DNA of 64,000 bases from Culex pipiens pallens (GCF_016801865.2 NC_068939.1:59464269-59528268), one strand, 5' to 3'. Shown: positions 22,047 through 35,416, numbered from the stretch's first letter. Notes: generated from the sequence alone by a model not told the origin. Program-made: numbers and translations.

Positions 22047-24891
22047 TGAGGTTTTTGAAACATTTTAATATATAAATTTTGATGTCAACACTAATTCAGC
22101 AAATTTACAGTGTCCCAGAATACCACAATATAAATTTTTCACAGGTCACCCTACAGCCTCAACACGAGTGTAAGTTCGTGAAAGTGCATTAAATCTAATT
22201 CCACCACTAATCCGGTATCATCGCTACGAACTTTACACTTTACATCAGAGAAGGGGCTACAATTGTTCCGTCCAAGTTCGTGCATGTTTTGGGGCTTAGC
22301 TTCGTGCAATTTAATTCTGAAGCCATGATGCTGCTCCCCCTCGAAATGGATACATTAAAGTCTGTGCTAACATTTCAATTCGACGAAGCTCGTTTCCAAT
22401 GCGAGCAGAAAATAACCGTAAGCCCAATTGAATTGTCGGTCCTTAAACGTGCAGTTTTACACTAAACCAAACAAACTAGAACGCGACCTCCCCTGAACCG
22501 TTTTTTTTTGTTTATCTGGTTTTGATTCGCTGGCACGAATTCGCCGGCTCTATTTTTCTCAATTTTCCAACCCAGTGCTCGTGCTGTAGAGTTTTGCCCC
22601 TGTTGCATTCGCGCATAACTTCGTGGAAGGTGGATATTGTCAAAAAAGTGCTAGCGGTAGAAAAGCATTGCCATAGTAGGCGCGTTTGTGCAGTTCATAA
22701 ATGTAGATGGAATTTGGGAGCAGATTCCAATCTGGACCAGCAATTGGGCAGATATGTGTGTGTGTATGTTCTGATGGTATCGTTTTATTCTGAAATGGAC
22801 CCCAGGGTAGAAAAGTAATGGTGGATGAACCTGATTGAATTTTTTCACGGTTTGTATAAAAGTGGACAATTTAATATTGATTTCAAAAGGATTTCCAAAC
22901 AAAATATGGAATGGTTACAACCTTACAAAAGAATTCAAATTCGTTTTTTGTGACCTTTATAGAAAAATCATAGAAATCACATCACAGGTCAATAACATTG
23001 CTTTAGCTAGTGCTAGCCATCCTGAAACATATCAAGAAGAAATTCCAAAAAAGCGCAGTTCAAGCTGCCAGAACTATTGTCCTGGAGCAAACTGCTTAGG
23101 TTCAAATAAGAAAAGTGTGTATAACAGAAAAACCCCTCATCCAGAGGCGAAAACATATTATGTAAAGCCTCTTTAATTTTCAATAAAAAAAATAACATTG
23201 CTTTGTGTAAACATTGCTTCGCCTTTCACTTATCTGAAGACGATTATTTCCTATGAAGAAGCTTTTACTTTCCCATTTTTGACCGCGATTGGCTCCTAAG
23301 GTATAATTATCCCCCCTAGATATCCAACAAAGAACCAGCGTATCGTTGTCGACCTCAAAAGAGGCCCCGTTGGCCGACCGGTCTCGGTACGCGAATCCAA
23401 TGGAGCAGGTTGCTGCAGCTTTAATCAGCTCCACTGCACACCGTGTGTCGTATAGAGGATATATGTTGATGATAGCTGCTGCGGTGATTCGTGGTTGATG
23501 GCCTCGTTTAGTTATGAACTTAGTCACACTAGGGGAGGGCATACGTAAATGGTGGGGTAAATTGGCATTGCGTGAAACTTTCACTAATAAAATTCACAGA
23601 AAGTTATAGATTCAGTTGTTTAGAATTGCACAAGTCGATAATTTGCATCGTCACACACCATTCAACCCGGAATCGTTTTGCGACAAAGAGTTAAACTACA
23701 CCCTACATTGAATTCCCCTCCAAAGGGGAGCATAAATTGAAAATAAAGTGAAGATTTCGAAACCGCATGCAGTCAGGCTTGATTGCCGGCCACATCTGCC
23801 TTCGTACGCACGTACATTGGCCGTCGAGGCCGTACACGTTTCATTAAAAATTCCTCCATCACTCAAAGTTGATCTTGCCACTCGAGCCGGGGTCCGGTCG
23901 GTTGGTGGCGGGGTGACATTGGCTTCCGGTACCACAAGGCCGTTTTTCGCACTCTTTGCAGCATCACTCTTGATGATACGTTTGGATGTTGAACCCTTGA
24001 AGAGTTGTGTACGTAGAAGACGGTGAACGCATCAAGGGAGGACACAAGGCTAGAACAATTTAGATCAACCGAGAAGACCGAGAAGCCTTGGCAATGTTGT
24101 CGAGCAAACAACCGATGATGCGTTTTATGTTCTTGGGTGCTATCGTTATCTTTTTATGGGATTCTCCACAGTGAACTCGTTCACGTGGGCCGTTCGCGTC
24201 GTATCGTTCTGGAAAATGACGCCAAGCAGTCAAGCGATTTGGCGCCTTTGTGTGTTACTGCCACTTAAGTGGTGAAGCTTCTGCATCTTTTCGATATTTG
24301 CCAGGGAAAATCTTCCAATCTAGAGGAAGGACGAACACGACGTGCCTTGGCAGTTTCGACGTTGATATGATGGGGTGGTGTGATTCATGTAAACTGTCGG
24401 AGTAATTCCAGCGGCGGCAGATATTATCCACTTGTCATGGCTGGCAGCGGACTTATTGCGGACGAGCGAGGGACATTTCCTCTTCCGGGGACTCAATTTT
24501 CTGACTTCCGATGCTAAGTGAATCGGAGTCAACTTATATATAATTACCTCTCGCTCAAAATTATTCGATGCTGCTTGTAATATAGTTGAATTGTGATAAA
24601 CTCTGAAGAAGCTTGTAAAGGACAAATAAGCATTTCAAGTCAGCTTCTCAGAAAAATCAACTCTTTCAGAAAACCCGCATTGTTTAATGACAGCTTAGGA
24701 GCCCAGCTATTGTTTTATATTTGGAGTATTGTAAAAAAAAATTACGTATTCCCAGATAAAATGCAAAACATAAATTTAACATATAGTACAGCCTTTAAAA
24801 TAAAATAAAAATCATGTATATGAAGAATTGAGTTGAACTACGTTATTACCATCCATAAACGTGGGTTTTTTTTGGGAATCTCGAACTCAAG

Positions 24892-25811
24892 TACCGTAAA
24901 CCGGGGTCACTTTGATAGGATTTCAATTTGTTTTTAGAATATTTTCCAACAGGCAAGGTTTTTCTCAAGACTATAATTTTTAAAACATGTACTGGGGTAG
25001 GCCACACAAAGTCCATGCACTATTTCGGAAAAAAAGTTTTTTCAATAATGTTTAGAAAAATAGTTACGTTAAAAATTCTTAGTTTTAATTCCGGGGTGAC
25101 TTTGATAGTCATAGTTTTTCTTGTTAAAATCATATTTAAGATGTTCAAACTTTATTTGTACGCTAAATGTACCATCACTAAAGTAGCTGATATAGTTTTT
25201 AAGAAAAAAAAAATCAATGTTTATATTTAGTTAACTAAGTTTATAAGCTTTTTAACAAAATACATATAAATTTTAGGTAAAATTGTTAAAAAGTCGGAAT
25301 TTTGCCTGAAATTTGTTAAAACTAGTTTTGTTTATAAAATTATCGATTTATATTGCATTTTATACTGAATTCGAAGCACGAATCACAAGTTTTCACATTT
25401 TACATGAAATTTGTTCAACTGAAATTGCCTATAAATTTGGAGATTTTTTTTTAATTGTGTTTCAAAAACACATATTATTTATTATTTACAAACTTTTTTA
25501 ACCTTCTCCTAGTGGAAAATTGTCCAAAGAATTCGAAAATGCATTCCGTTTTCCGATTAAAAATCATGTTTATTGAGAAAATCATGACACTTTGAGAAGT
25601 TTAAAATAATGACTTTCATCAACATTTTCTTAACTATAGTTAACTAACTTTTTAAACTTGTCAAAATTTTATGAAAAGTTCTTCTTGAGGTACTTTGAAC
25701 ACTTCTCTACCACGGTCAGTATGTTTCTAAACCATTCCTTACGTATTTTAATTGTACTCTTCATTTTGCGGAAAAATCGCAAACCTATCAAAGTCACCCC
25801 GTTTTACGGTA
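24892..25811. mobile_element. TA-flanked DNA element with 28-bp ends, copy 2
   Basis: The left end begins TACCGTAAACCGGGGTCACT and the right end, read inward, begins TACCGTAAAACGGGGTGACT. Over 28 bases they differ at two positions. The outermost TA on each side could be the target duplication. The body of about 0.9 kb shares long segments with 3201-4058 but encodes no transposase. Confidence 0.85.
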
Positions 25812-27566
25812 TTTCTTATTTTACCTCAGTTGTTATGAAAATGTTTTTTTCTGTAAATATTCATGTTTACATTTTTCAAATATGCATATCTTTCTTTGTG
25901 TAATTTTGTTGAAGTCAATTGAAAATACAAATTAAAAAATATAAATAAATATAGAATTATCAGTTTAAAGTTATTTTAACGTTTATTTATGTTGGAAAGC
26001 AATCAGAATTTTCAACAATACAATCTAATACTGAAGAAATTCTGCAATTAAATAAAATATAGCTTTTTTTTTGCAAATTCAAATAAAAATTTGCACCGAT
26101 AGCCGAGGTACATAAACTTGAAAAATATCAGCAACGGATTTCCTCATGTTATTAAAATAATGCTCAATTTTGTTTTATGCAAAGTACCTATAATACAAAC
26201 AAAAAAAATGAAATATATTTAGAAAATAAATCATATGAAATTTGTCATTTTACAAAAAGGGCTCAAAAGCTTTTTTCAAATTCACATTAGGCCGATGCGA
26301 ATATTTTTCAATGTTTTTGTCCCTCGGCTCTGGCCGGGGTCAAGGAAGGCGCAAAAAAAAATTGTTATTGAAATAACAAGCCATAGTTTCAACATTTGCA
26401 TGGAAAAAGTGTTTTAAAATGCATTTTACACTAGTTCAGTTGTTTTGCAATCATTAGTTTTCAAAAAAATTATGATTTGACGACAACAAAAATTTTAGCG
26501 ATAGTAAAAATCGTCAATTTTCAAAAATTCAAAATATTTTTTTAATCAGCCCAAACATGCTAAAAATGATTCTAAACGCAGGGGAATACATTTTAAATTG
26601 ATTTTAGCTGGTTGCACTTAAATTTCCATTGAAATTTCTAAGTTTTTTTTTTTTAATATTTGTTTGCCCCTGATTTTTCGGGCCAATTTTGAAGGGGGGA
26701 GACAAAAACTTTAAATAAAATTTGTACCAGCCTTAGGCTCATCCGGTAAAAAATTGTCATACCTGAATTAGACAGAATGTGTAAACCCAACAAGCAATCT
26801 AATCAAAATTCTCAGCAATTTTTTTTTTTTTCATTATCCCTAAAATAATAAAAAAAAAACAATTTGTCATTTCTAGTGAAACCCAGATATATATGATTCT
26901 TCTTTGAAGATAAAATAAAAAAATACTCATTATGAATGAAACAGTCTTCTCCAATCACTCAAAGTTAAATTTCAGGCTCCACTGCAAACAATATTAAAAT
27001 TCCTGGAAAACACACTTTTCAACACACCCCAGGCAGATATAAATATTTGAAAAGGCTCCTCGCCCCGGAAGAGGCTTCATAAGGGAGGCCAAATTAAATA
27101 TTAGAAATTGCCCAAAAAGATGCTTCACAGGAAGACGGAAGTAACCTTCATAAAGCGAGAGTCAAATAATGGGAGTCGGAGTTCAATCGAAGTTTGAGTT
27201 TGAAAATGCAAATCATGCGGCGGTGGCTTTCGTTGCTCTCGTTGATTCCGGTTTTAGGGAAGAGATTATCATGGGGAAAGATAATGTAGATTGTGTTTGA
27301 TGCGATTTGGGAGGGATTTCCTGTTGAACAATTTTGGCTTTGCTATCGATAAGTTCTGTAATGCTCTTTTTGTTATGGTTTTGCTAGTCGAAACATTATT
27401 TTCAAGAAACCGCAGAGCAGCCAGTAAATCACTATTTTTTTTATATTTCTCCTAAATCTATACAAAACCCAAGTCTGTTCTTGGTGGCTTCCAGAGAGGT
27501 CACTGAAAGTGGCCATTATTCTTGTTCACTCGGCGTATCCCAACGAAGAGGCGTCACGTTCTTTGA

Positions 27567-30183
27567 GCAATTCTCTACGAAATCGGTCTTTTTTCTTCAA
27601 TTTTAATTTTTGTATTTTTTAATCTGACTGAAACTTTTTTGGTGCCTTCGGTATGCCCAAAGAAGCCATTTTGCATCATTAGTTTGTCCATATAATTTTC
27701 CATACAAATTTGGCAGCTGTCCATACAAAAATGATGTATGAAAATTCAAAAATCTGTATCTTTTGAAGGAATTTTTTGATCGATTTGGTGTCTTCGGCAA
27801 AGTTGTAGGTATGGATATGGACTACATAGCATAGCATAGCATTGGTGTCTACCCGTAGCTGCTACTTCGTTATTGACCAGGACCCCCAATCATTGCTCCG
27901 TGGACCACAGATGAAAAGTAGGAACCAATCATCACCCCTTCGCAATTTCCAAAGATCCCTATCATGCTGATCAATACCGACGCCGGCCACGACCAGTGGT
28001 AAGACACGGGGAAGTGGATGGGAATGTTAGTCCGATACTTGAGTGATGGGACCGCCAAATCGACTGCGTCTCCGACAAAGTATCACATGAGTTTTGAGGG
28101 GTTAGTAAGATGGGTATGAGGTCAGGATTCACTGTGGTAGGTGATGCGACCATAAGCAATTTGTTTATTGGTTGAATTTTTAAAATCTTAGGCAGCCGGC
28201 TGCGGAAAGATACAATATTAATTATTTAGAAAGTTTTTTAATCGATCGCGTGCCTTCCGAGCATTGGTGCTATGGGAAGGACTTTTGATTTGCGAAAACA
28301 TATTAAATATTGAATGAAAAAATATAAAAATAAAAATATGCAAATTGCGTGGCAAACTCGACGGTAAACGTGGCAAAACAAACTTTGGACGAAAACAAAA
28401 CCGAACAACGTTTCGGCCCGACAAATCATTCGCGACTCGGGACAACAAAGACGGAAACGGCAACGAAAATCCTGCGTGACGACTGCGACACACACCCAAT
28501 CGAGATGATCTCATTAATCACAAGAGAAACATTTTTAATTATCGACCGATTTTTATTTATTTCGCGGCAAAAACATAGTAAGTCATTGAGAAGAATGAGA
28601 AAAATATTCAAAAAGCAATGCCAAGTCGAATCAACCGCGCGCGGAAAAGAGATAAAACCGATGATTACAATAAGGCTGACTGGATAACAAAAACAGAAAC
28701 AAATGCGCCCGAATCGAAGCCGAACAAAAATAAACGACATATTGGAAGATAACGACAAACCGGTGGTACGAAACGATAACGACGAAATTACTTAGCGGGG
28801 AGAACCGACCACGACGCGAACGTTTAACAGCACCGAATCAACTGATATATTATACTATCTTTTTTTCTCTATCTCTCTCTTCCTCTCACACACGCACAAA
28901 TACACGCAGACGACATGAAACGAACTCACCCGAAAAACTTCTCATCGGTGCTTGTTTTGCCATCTTCAACAACTTTGTGGCAAATCTGTAGGTATGGATA
29001 TGGACTACACTGGAAAAAAATAATACACAGTAAAAAAAATTTGGTGATTTTTTTATTTAACTTTTTATTACTAAAACTTGATTTACAAAAAAACACTATT
29101 TGGTCTAACTAATGGTCCGATTTTCAATGTCAAAATATGAAACATTTGTGAAGTTTTCCGATCTTTTCGAAAAAAATATTTTCAAAATTTTCAAATCAAG
29201 ACTTACATTTTAAAAGGGCGTAATATTGAATGTTTGGCCTTTTTGAATTGTTAGTCTTGATTTAAAAATATTTTTTTCGAAAAGATCAGAAAATTTCACA
29301 AATGTTTCATATTTTGACATTGAAAATCGGACCATTAGTTGCTGAGATATTGACGATAGAAAATGGTGGGTTGTTTGGGTGAGACTTAGAAAACATTAAT
29401 TTTCCTGTTTTTAAACCTTTGCATTGCAATATCTCAGCAACTAAAGGTCGTGTCAACAAAGTCCGAAGAAGCAAAATATAGAGAATTTTCTCAGCTTTTC
29501 AAAAATATTTTTTTCAAAGCTGGGCAAACAAGTGCAGTAATTTTAAAAAATGAAAAACTGCGACTATTTTCAAAAAAGTCACTTAAATATGGCAATAACT
29601 TGAAAACGGTGCACTTTATCAAAATTTCACTAAAGTACTTTTTGATTGCAAATTTGATTTTACATCGAAAAATGAAGTTGAAAAATTTTTACGATTAAAA
29701 TTTCGTTTTTTTGAAAAAATCAGTATTGATTAAAAAATTCATAACTCGGTCAATGATTTTTTGCACAACCTGGAAATTTCTGAAAAGTTGGCATTTTATG
29801 TCCTCTAAAACATATCAAAAAATAAAAAAAAATTAAAAATAGTGTTTTTTTTGTAAATCAAGTTTTAGTGATAAAAAGTTAAATAAAAAAATCACCTAAT
29901 TTTTTTTACCGTGTATTATTTTTTTCCAGTGTAGTCCGTATCCATACCTACAACTTTGCCGAAGACACCAAATCGATCAAAAAATTCCTTAAAAAGATAC
30001 AGATTTTTGAATTTTCATCCATCATTTTTGTATGGACAGCTGCCAAATTTGTATGGAAAATTATATGGACAAACTAATGATGCAAAATGGCTTCTTTGGG
30101 CATACCAAAGGCACCAAAAAAGTTTCAGTCGGATTAAAAAATACAAAAAAAATCGAATGACCGAAATCCTAGAGAACTGCTCC
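27567..30183. mobile_element. Long foldback element with a nested retro-insert
   Basis: The left arm runs from near GAGCAATTCTCTACGAAATC inward through GATTTGGTGTCTTCGGCAAA. The right arm is its inverse, ending near CCGAAATCCTAGAGAACTGC. Inner arms continue as CCAGTGTAGTCC.. against GGACTACACTGG. Without the insert at 27827-28986 and its duplication the element would be about 1.4 kb. The two arms account for similar short frames read in both orientations at 27603-27800 and 29956-30198; these are not genes. It lies in an NKAIN intron. Confidence 0.75.
27827..28986 (-). mobile_element. Retroposed insert with (ATGCT)n tail and 23-bp duplication
   Basis: The 23-bp segment starting TGTAGGTATGGATATGG and ending ACTACA lies on both sides (27804-27826 and 28987-29009). 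Read on the minus strand, the insert begins GATTTGCCACAAAG and ends GCTATGCTATGCTA, a pentanucleotide tail like those of some non-LTR retrotransposons. It is 1160 bp and has no recognised protein. It disrupts the left arm of the foldback and therefore inserted later. Confidence 0.78.
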
Positions 30184-31807
30184 TTTAGAAAAGGTTAGGC
30201 TCTTAATGCTGGACATCATCGACTAAAACCCTTATGTTCACTTGTCAAGTTTTTGTCATGTCTTGAATTATTTCCTTAGAAAATATTAAAGTCCATAAAA
30301 ACCTTCCCAAATTACAGCAACTTACCCTAAACATGTTTTGCTACCATGCACACCAAAAGTGGTCAAAACAGCCCCTCCATCAGCCAACAGTGGCAACCGT
30401 CGTTCTTTATAGCTGTTGGTCTTCTCACTCGCTGACGTAGAGCTGGATCCCAGGAAAAATAACAACGAAAGAGCCCCGACAAAAAAGGCCACTAGCCACT
30501 GGAACAATTAAAAAAGGCCGCAATAATAAGGCTTACATGCGAAAGAATTCGGTGCCTGGTGCGAAAAAGGGAGCCACTCTCGTTTCTAGTTTGGTTCGGA
30601 ATGGATGTAATCTCCTCATTTTACCTCGGCTTATTGTGAAGATTCAGCCAGGTAGAAATCTGCCACTTACAGTAGCAGGGTTGGCTAATGAATACCTGTG
30701 TGGGGCATAACTGGCAGAACCGAGGAACGATGTCAACAGCAGACGTGGCCTCGCCTGTGGACTTGGAGTTATCTTTGGGGTGCTCTTGGTTGGGTGGAAG
30801 AATTTTGGGGAAAATGCTGATTCAAGTTTGTTTAAATCATATTTGTTTGCATCAAAGAATGGCGTTCAGCTGTAATGGATTCAAACTATTTTAACTATTT
30901 TAACGTCAGCGTTTATAGCAAAGAGTGAGTGAAAAAAAGTTTTCAAACAAGGTGCTACTACCCACTAAAACCTTTATTGCTGCTATCAAAATCGCAAACA
31001 TAAAGCAGACTTCCGTAGCTAACTGAAGTCTTCTACTTTTCCCTAAACATCTATCAAGCGCCTCTCGAGAAACTCGCTCGCAACGAGCCTCCTCCTCTCC
31101 AAGCAATTTGCCATGTTCAGGTGATTAGTGTGGGAAAGCATGGCCGCGGCAGCCCGCCAGATTCGATTCCACCAGATTAGGGCACCGTTCCGCCGTGTAA
31201 TCTACTTCACATATCGATTCGGGATGGAACCTGTGTATCGGAAAGCCACTCCGTTTCAGACCAGACCACGTGCAGGCAGGGATTGGGTAGTTTACGACCG
31301 TAGGAAGCCGTAAATTTCTGGTTTATGATCGCGAGAGCCTCTATCATACGCAGTATGTGGCGCTTTCCTGGATAGACAACATCATCGGCTGGTGCTAGAA
31401 CCGATTTGGAACGGGGAGGAACTGCGAGTGGGTTTTATGCTATTATACGGAAGGGGGCTTTTAGAGCATACTAATTCTACCGAATGTATGCGGGGAGTTG
31501 GGAGTTGAGAGGAGTTAATAGGGCTCTATTGTGCTGCCCGAGATTAATAGTGAACAGATTCATCATAAGTGGTCCCACGAGCGTTGTTGGTCACGACTTG
31601 AAGTGGACGCGGAAATGTAAATCAGGTAGATTTTCTTGATGGTGGAAACAAACTTGAACGTTTTCCAATGGTTTTTGACCATAAATGAGACTTCAGAAAA
31701 TTATGAAGAAGTCGTTGTTATTTGTCTTCTAGTACCACCAAAGTTCAGAAAATCAAAAATATGTCATCAACCAACAAACTTTTTTTTTGATCTTGATCCT
31801 CTAACGC

Positions 31808-32674
31808 CAGTGTTTTTCAACCTTTTTCGTTACATTCCCACCTTGACTTATTTTCATTCATTCCCCTCCTCCCCCCTCCCTATGATTTTGAACTTGTTGG
31901 TATAAATGCATGACAAATTATTATAGTTTGATAAAACAAATTAAATGTCCAAACCCAGAGAAAACAAATTATTAAATAAAATGGAAATTTCTGAAGTCTT
32001 TAAGAATTCAACACACAACTTAGTTATGTATATTGTGAGGACTATTCGTTGCCCTGACAATGTCTGATAATTCCAGTTTGAAAGAATGCTAGAACTCAGA
32101 TTTTTATTTTACTAAAACAAGCATTTCATCTGACATTTCATATTTCATACACACAGTCTACCTCAATTTAGACTGAAAAATGTATCTCTTCCCAGACGTA
32201 ATATTACCATAACTTTTTTACTGTGCAGTATTCAGCAAATCTTACAAAAATTTTCAGTGTTTAATTCCATAAGCAGCAAAAAAAAATTAACAATATTATT
32301 TATCAAAACCTAAAAAACTTCTCGTGCTCTTTTCGAAATTAAGAATAATGAGATTTTTTTAAGCAAATCTAATATTTCAAGAACGACTCATGTATGAAAC
32401 ATTTTTTTTAAATAAAGCTAATCATTGCTAAAAATGCCGAAAAATTCAATTCAAACTATTTAGAAATTATAAAAATGATTTTTAATAACCCATAATTGAA
32501 ATTTATTTGTAAACATGAAATTAACAAAGAGAGCACCATATTAGATATTTTTATGCAAACACGTTTAAATAAATTCGATTTATTATACTTCCTAATTCCT
32601 CCCCAAACATGGTCGAATTCCCTCCCCCCTCCCCCTCGCCCAGGGGGGAATTCCTTATCGGTTGAGAAACACTG
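31808..32674. mobile_element. hAT-type element with CAGTGTTTTTCAACC ends
   Basis: It begins CAGTGTTTTTCAACC and ends GGTTGAGAAACACTG, a 15-bp inverted repeat with one mismatch. CTCTAACG lies at the left (one base from the end) and CTCTAACC at the right, a near-match 8-bp duplication. CAGTG-TT-CAACC ends are typical of hAT elements in many animals. The interior contains subterminal TCCCCTCC..CCCTCC runs and a fragment of the CACAG family at about 32150-32229, but no transposase. Confidence 0.78.
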
Positions 32675-32723
32675 CTCTAACCTATGACGAAAGACTCCTT
32701 TTCACGTCATTAGTTCGTCCATA

Positions 32724-32926
32724 CACAGTAAAAATAAATCATGGTAATATTACATCAGGGAAGGGGTACATGTTTGATGTCAGAAAAATGTGTAATTTTA
32801 TCTCTGAAAATATGTTATTTTACCACTTTTCTGATGTAATGTCACTTTTCAGTCTAAATTGAGGTAAATTTACATCATAAAAGAGGTAATAATCAACCTT
32901 CCAAATTTACTCAAATTTTTAATGTG
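32724..32926. mobile_element. Short MITE, CACAG-poly(A) family, copy 2
   Basis: Very similar to 4227-4445 over most of its length, including GGTAATATTACATCAGGGAA and GTAATGTCACTTTTCAGTCT. Flanked by TA at both ends (32722-32723 and 32927-32928). Confidence 0.78.
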
Positions 32927-33904
32927 TACAAGTCAGATCATAAAAATGTCATAACGGTGTTTTTTTTTTTAAACTAAAATAAACTCACTGATTTCTTCCT
33001 TTCGATACATTGTATAAATATTTTTCTTTGTTAATTTCATTCAAACTTCTCAACATTGCAAACATAATATTTTTTTAAATGAGCAGCCACGTACCAATGA
33101 AAAATATAAAAATGATCACCTGTTAAATACAATACTAAATTAAAAATATGAATAGTTAAAATAAATTTCCATAGACTGATTATTCAAACTCAGTTATATA
33201 AATATCCTTGGTTTACCAGGTCTGCAAATATATTAGAGACGTTTAAAAAAACTTTCTTCTCCCCTGGATAAAATATTTTTTAGAGCTATATAAAACACAT
33301 AAAATTTTCGATGCATAAACACTGTGAATTATGGATTTGCTCCAGACACCCCAATAAATATTGAACATCCACCACGTCCAAGACCTCGTCAGACATACAC
33401 ACACATACATTGCTCAATTTTTCGATGAATAGTAATAGTAATAGCACTCCACAGGAGGCAATCTTGTTCCCAATCTCGAACCCCTCAAAAGGTTTCTCTG
33501 GTTCGTCCCGATTTTCCTCTCTAAAATTCAATAAAAAAAAAAACTCGTTCCAAATTTGAGTCATCGCTCATCAGCTGGAGATTTTTCGCTGTACAGTCCA
33601 AAAGCTTTCCCACTTTCGCTACTGCTCGCCACAACCACACAACCCATCGCCATACTTTCGTCTTCAACTCACCTTCACTTTCACCCACACACACATACAC
33701 ACAACCTCATTCACCCCACCGTGTTTCGTTTACGGATGTTTGTGCAACATTTTTGTATATTTTATTTTGCAAACCACTCCAAAATCACGCCGAGCTAGCT
33801 TCTTTTTCGTTTGTTCTGCCGAAAATTAGGCGCCGCAATGAAATCTCGCACGCAAAAGGCCACCACACCCCCCTCCCACACTTCCGGTGGCCACGTGGGA
33901 CGCT

Positions 33905-33977
33905 GGAAATAAAATCGTTTCCTTTCTCTCTTTTTCTCGATTCTGCTCTGTTTCTCTCTCGCCCCCCATGCCCGCAG
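33905..33977 (+). promoter_or_regulatory. Strong polypyrimidine tract and acceptor for the proximal terminal exon
   Basis: A long C/T-rich run (TTTCCTTTCTCTCTTTTTCTC, then TGTTTCTCTCTCGCCCCCCA) precedes CCCGCAG at 33971-33977. It is far stronger than the tract before the distal exon (47882). This implies that use of the proximal exon may be the default and that a switch to the distal one needs regulation. The last point is inference. Confidence 0.65.
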
Positions 33978-35416
33978 TCGACTTTATGGGAGGTGACGCG
34001 AAAAGCCCCCAGCACACGGCCGTGCATCCGATGTACGTGAGCTATACAAGTTTGCCAACCACCACGAATAGCGCCACCTCGACGCAGCTTAAGCAAGCGA
34101 AAGCTGCGGCGGCTTTGGCTGCCGTCACAACCACTGACACCGTCATAACCGCCAACAACCACCACCTCCATAACAATAGTAGCTCGACCCATTGCCTCAG
34201 TAACAGCTGCAACAACAGCATCAACAACAACAACAATTCTAGCGCTACTAAGCTCGGTGGTGTGATCAAGTCGATTAACGGTCACAACGGTGGCAAGGCT
34301 TCATCCTCAAACACTAACACACTACTGTCCGTGTCATCCACTTCATCTCCGTCATCGACGTTTACGCACTGTAACGGAAGCGGTGGTAGAGGTGGTCAGA
34401 ACCACGAAACGCACGTTCCGTTGCACCAGCAGCCGTTGCCGCGACCTCTGAGTCGGAATTCTAGCTTTAGCAACAACAAGACCCGCGGACAGCTGCGGAA
34501 GAACAGCGCCAGCGCGAGCAGTGCCAGCATCCGGTACCAGGACGTGATACAGCAGGGCGACCACCAGCAGGTGATCCGCAACAACGAGGACGATACGTTC
34601 TTCATTCCGAAGAGTGCCTCCTGTCGGAACAACTTTGGCATCAGCAATCCGTTCAACAACGTAATCATTTCCGGCGGTCGGTACTACACGCGTAGTGGCG
34701 ACACTGACAGCGTAACGCGCTTCGACGTGGACGACAGCGACAGCAGTCGACTGATTACGGGCTCTTCGCAGCAACTGGCCGTGTCGACACCGCTCAAACG
34801 AAATCCTTCGGTGACGTCCACCGGCAGCGGTGGCCCAGACTACCCTGCCCCACCCCGGATAGCCATGAGGCCACTACCCACACCACCACCAGTGCCACCC
34901 TTGCCCACATTCCATCCCCACCACCAACAACAAACGCCGCCCCAGCTGGACAGCCCCGGCGACACCTACCGATTGCCATACCAGTACGTTACCCGATCTC
35001 CAAACCTAAACCGCATCGCGCGACGAAACAACGCCAACCTTATCAACAACAACAGCAACTCTGCCACCACAAGCAACTCCTCCTCGTCCTCCTCGAACCG
35101 ACCCCGGGTCATGAGCCCGCAGTACTGTGACCAAATCCGAGGAGGCGGCGCCGCCGCGATAGACGCCTCAGCCGGTCCCCCCGGCTATCCGGGCCACGAA
35201 AACAACAACTACCCGGTGGCGTCGCCACCGCTGGCGATGATGCACCGAGCCAAGTCGCAGGATCGACTGGCGCACCGCAGCCGGAGGCCACGGGGACAGT
35301 TTGGAGGGGCGATTGGGCATCACGGTCACGGTCAGCAGCAGCGGCCGCGCTCGTTCTGCAGCAATAACGGATCCTATCTGGACTACAATGTGATCCTGGA
35401 GCATCCGGGGAATTAG
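33978..35416 (+). CDS. NKAIN: NKAIN homologue, proximal alternative terminal exon
   Basis: Joined to the donor at 18508 it gives Ser-Phe-Asp-Phe-Met-Gly-Gly, matching the vertebrate SFDFIGG motif that follows the last membrane span. It then continues DAKSPQHTAVHPMYVSYTSL, like the short vertebrate tail that ends near a P-L-Y-T-S motif. Beyond that it has about 450 extra residues with no known domain. These include N- and S-rich tracts (34150-34360), a proline-rich stretch with PLPTPPPVPPLP (about 34868-34905), H/Q tracts and a G/H/R-rich end. The stop TAG is at 35414-35416. The tail should be cytoplasmic and disordered. The open frame extends upstream of 33978 only by chance, through the intron. 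Confidence 0.9.

Larger units (their letters stand above)
18509..33977 (+). other. Large NKAIN intron (15.5 kb, or 29.4 kb to the distal exon)
   Basis: The intron begins with a consensus donor. Stretches in which I see no gene or definable element are 18509-19725, 22047-24891, 25812-27566, 30184-31807 and 32927-33900. The rest holds transposons listed separately. GC-richer patches at about 23300-24300 and 31100-31350 contain open frames without recognisable families. Confidence 0.7.

Noticed and set aside
23180..23584. 134-residue minus-strand open frame with balanced composition
   Set aside because: It looked protein-like but no family, domain or splice context was recognised, and it lies in an intron. 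Left as unsupported; a protein search would decide.
29956..30198. 80-residue frame similar to frames at 27603-27800 and 16309-16518
   Set aside because: The similarity between strands comes from the arms of a foldback repeat, not from a protein family.
33785..34285. 166-residue minus-strand frame opposite the proximal NKAIN tail
   Set aside because: V/R-rich complement of the Asn/Ser/Thr-rich coding strand; it does not respect the exon border and has no motif.
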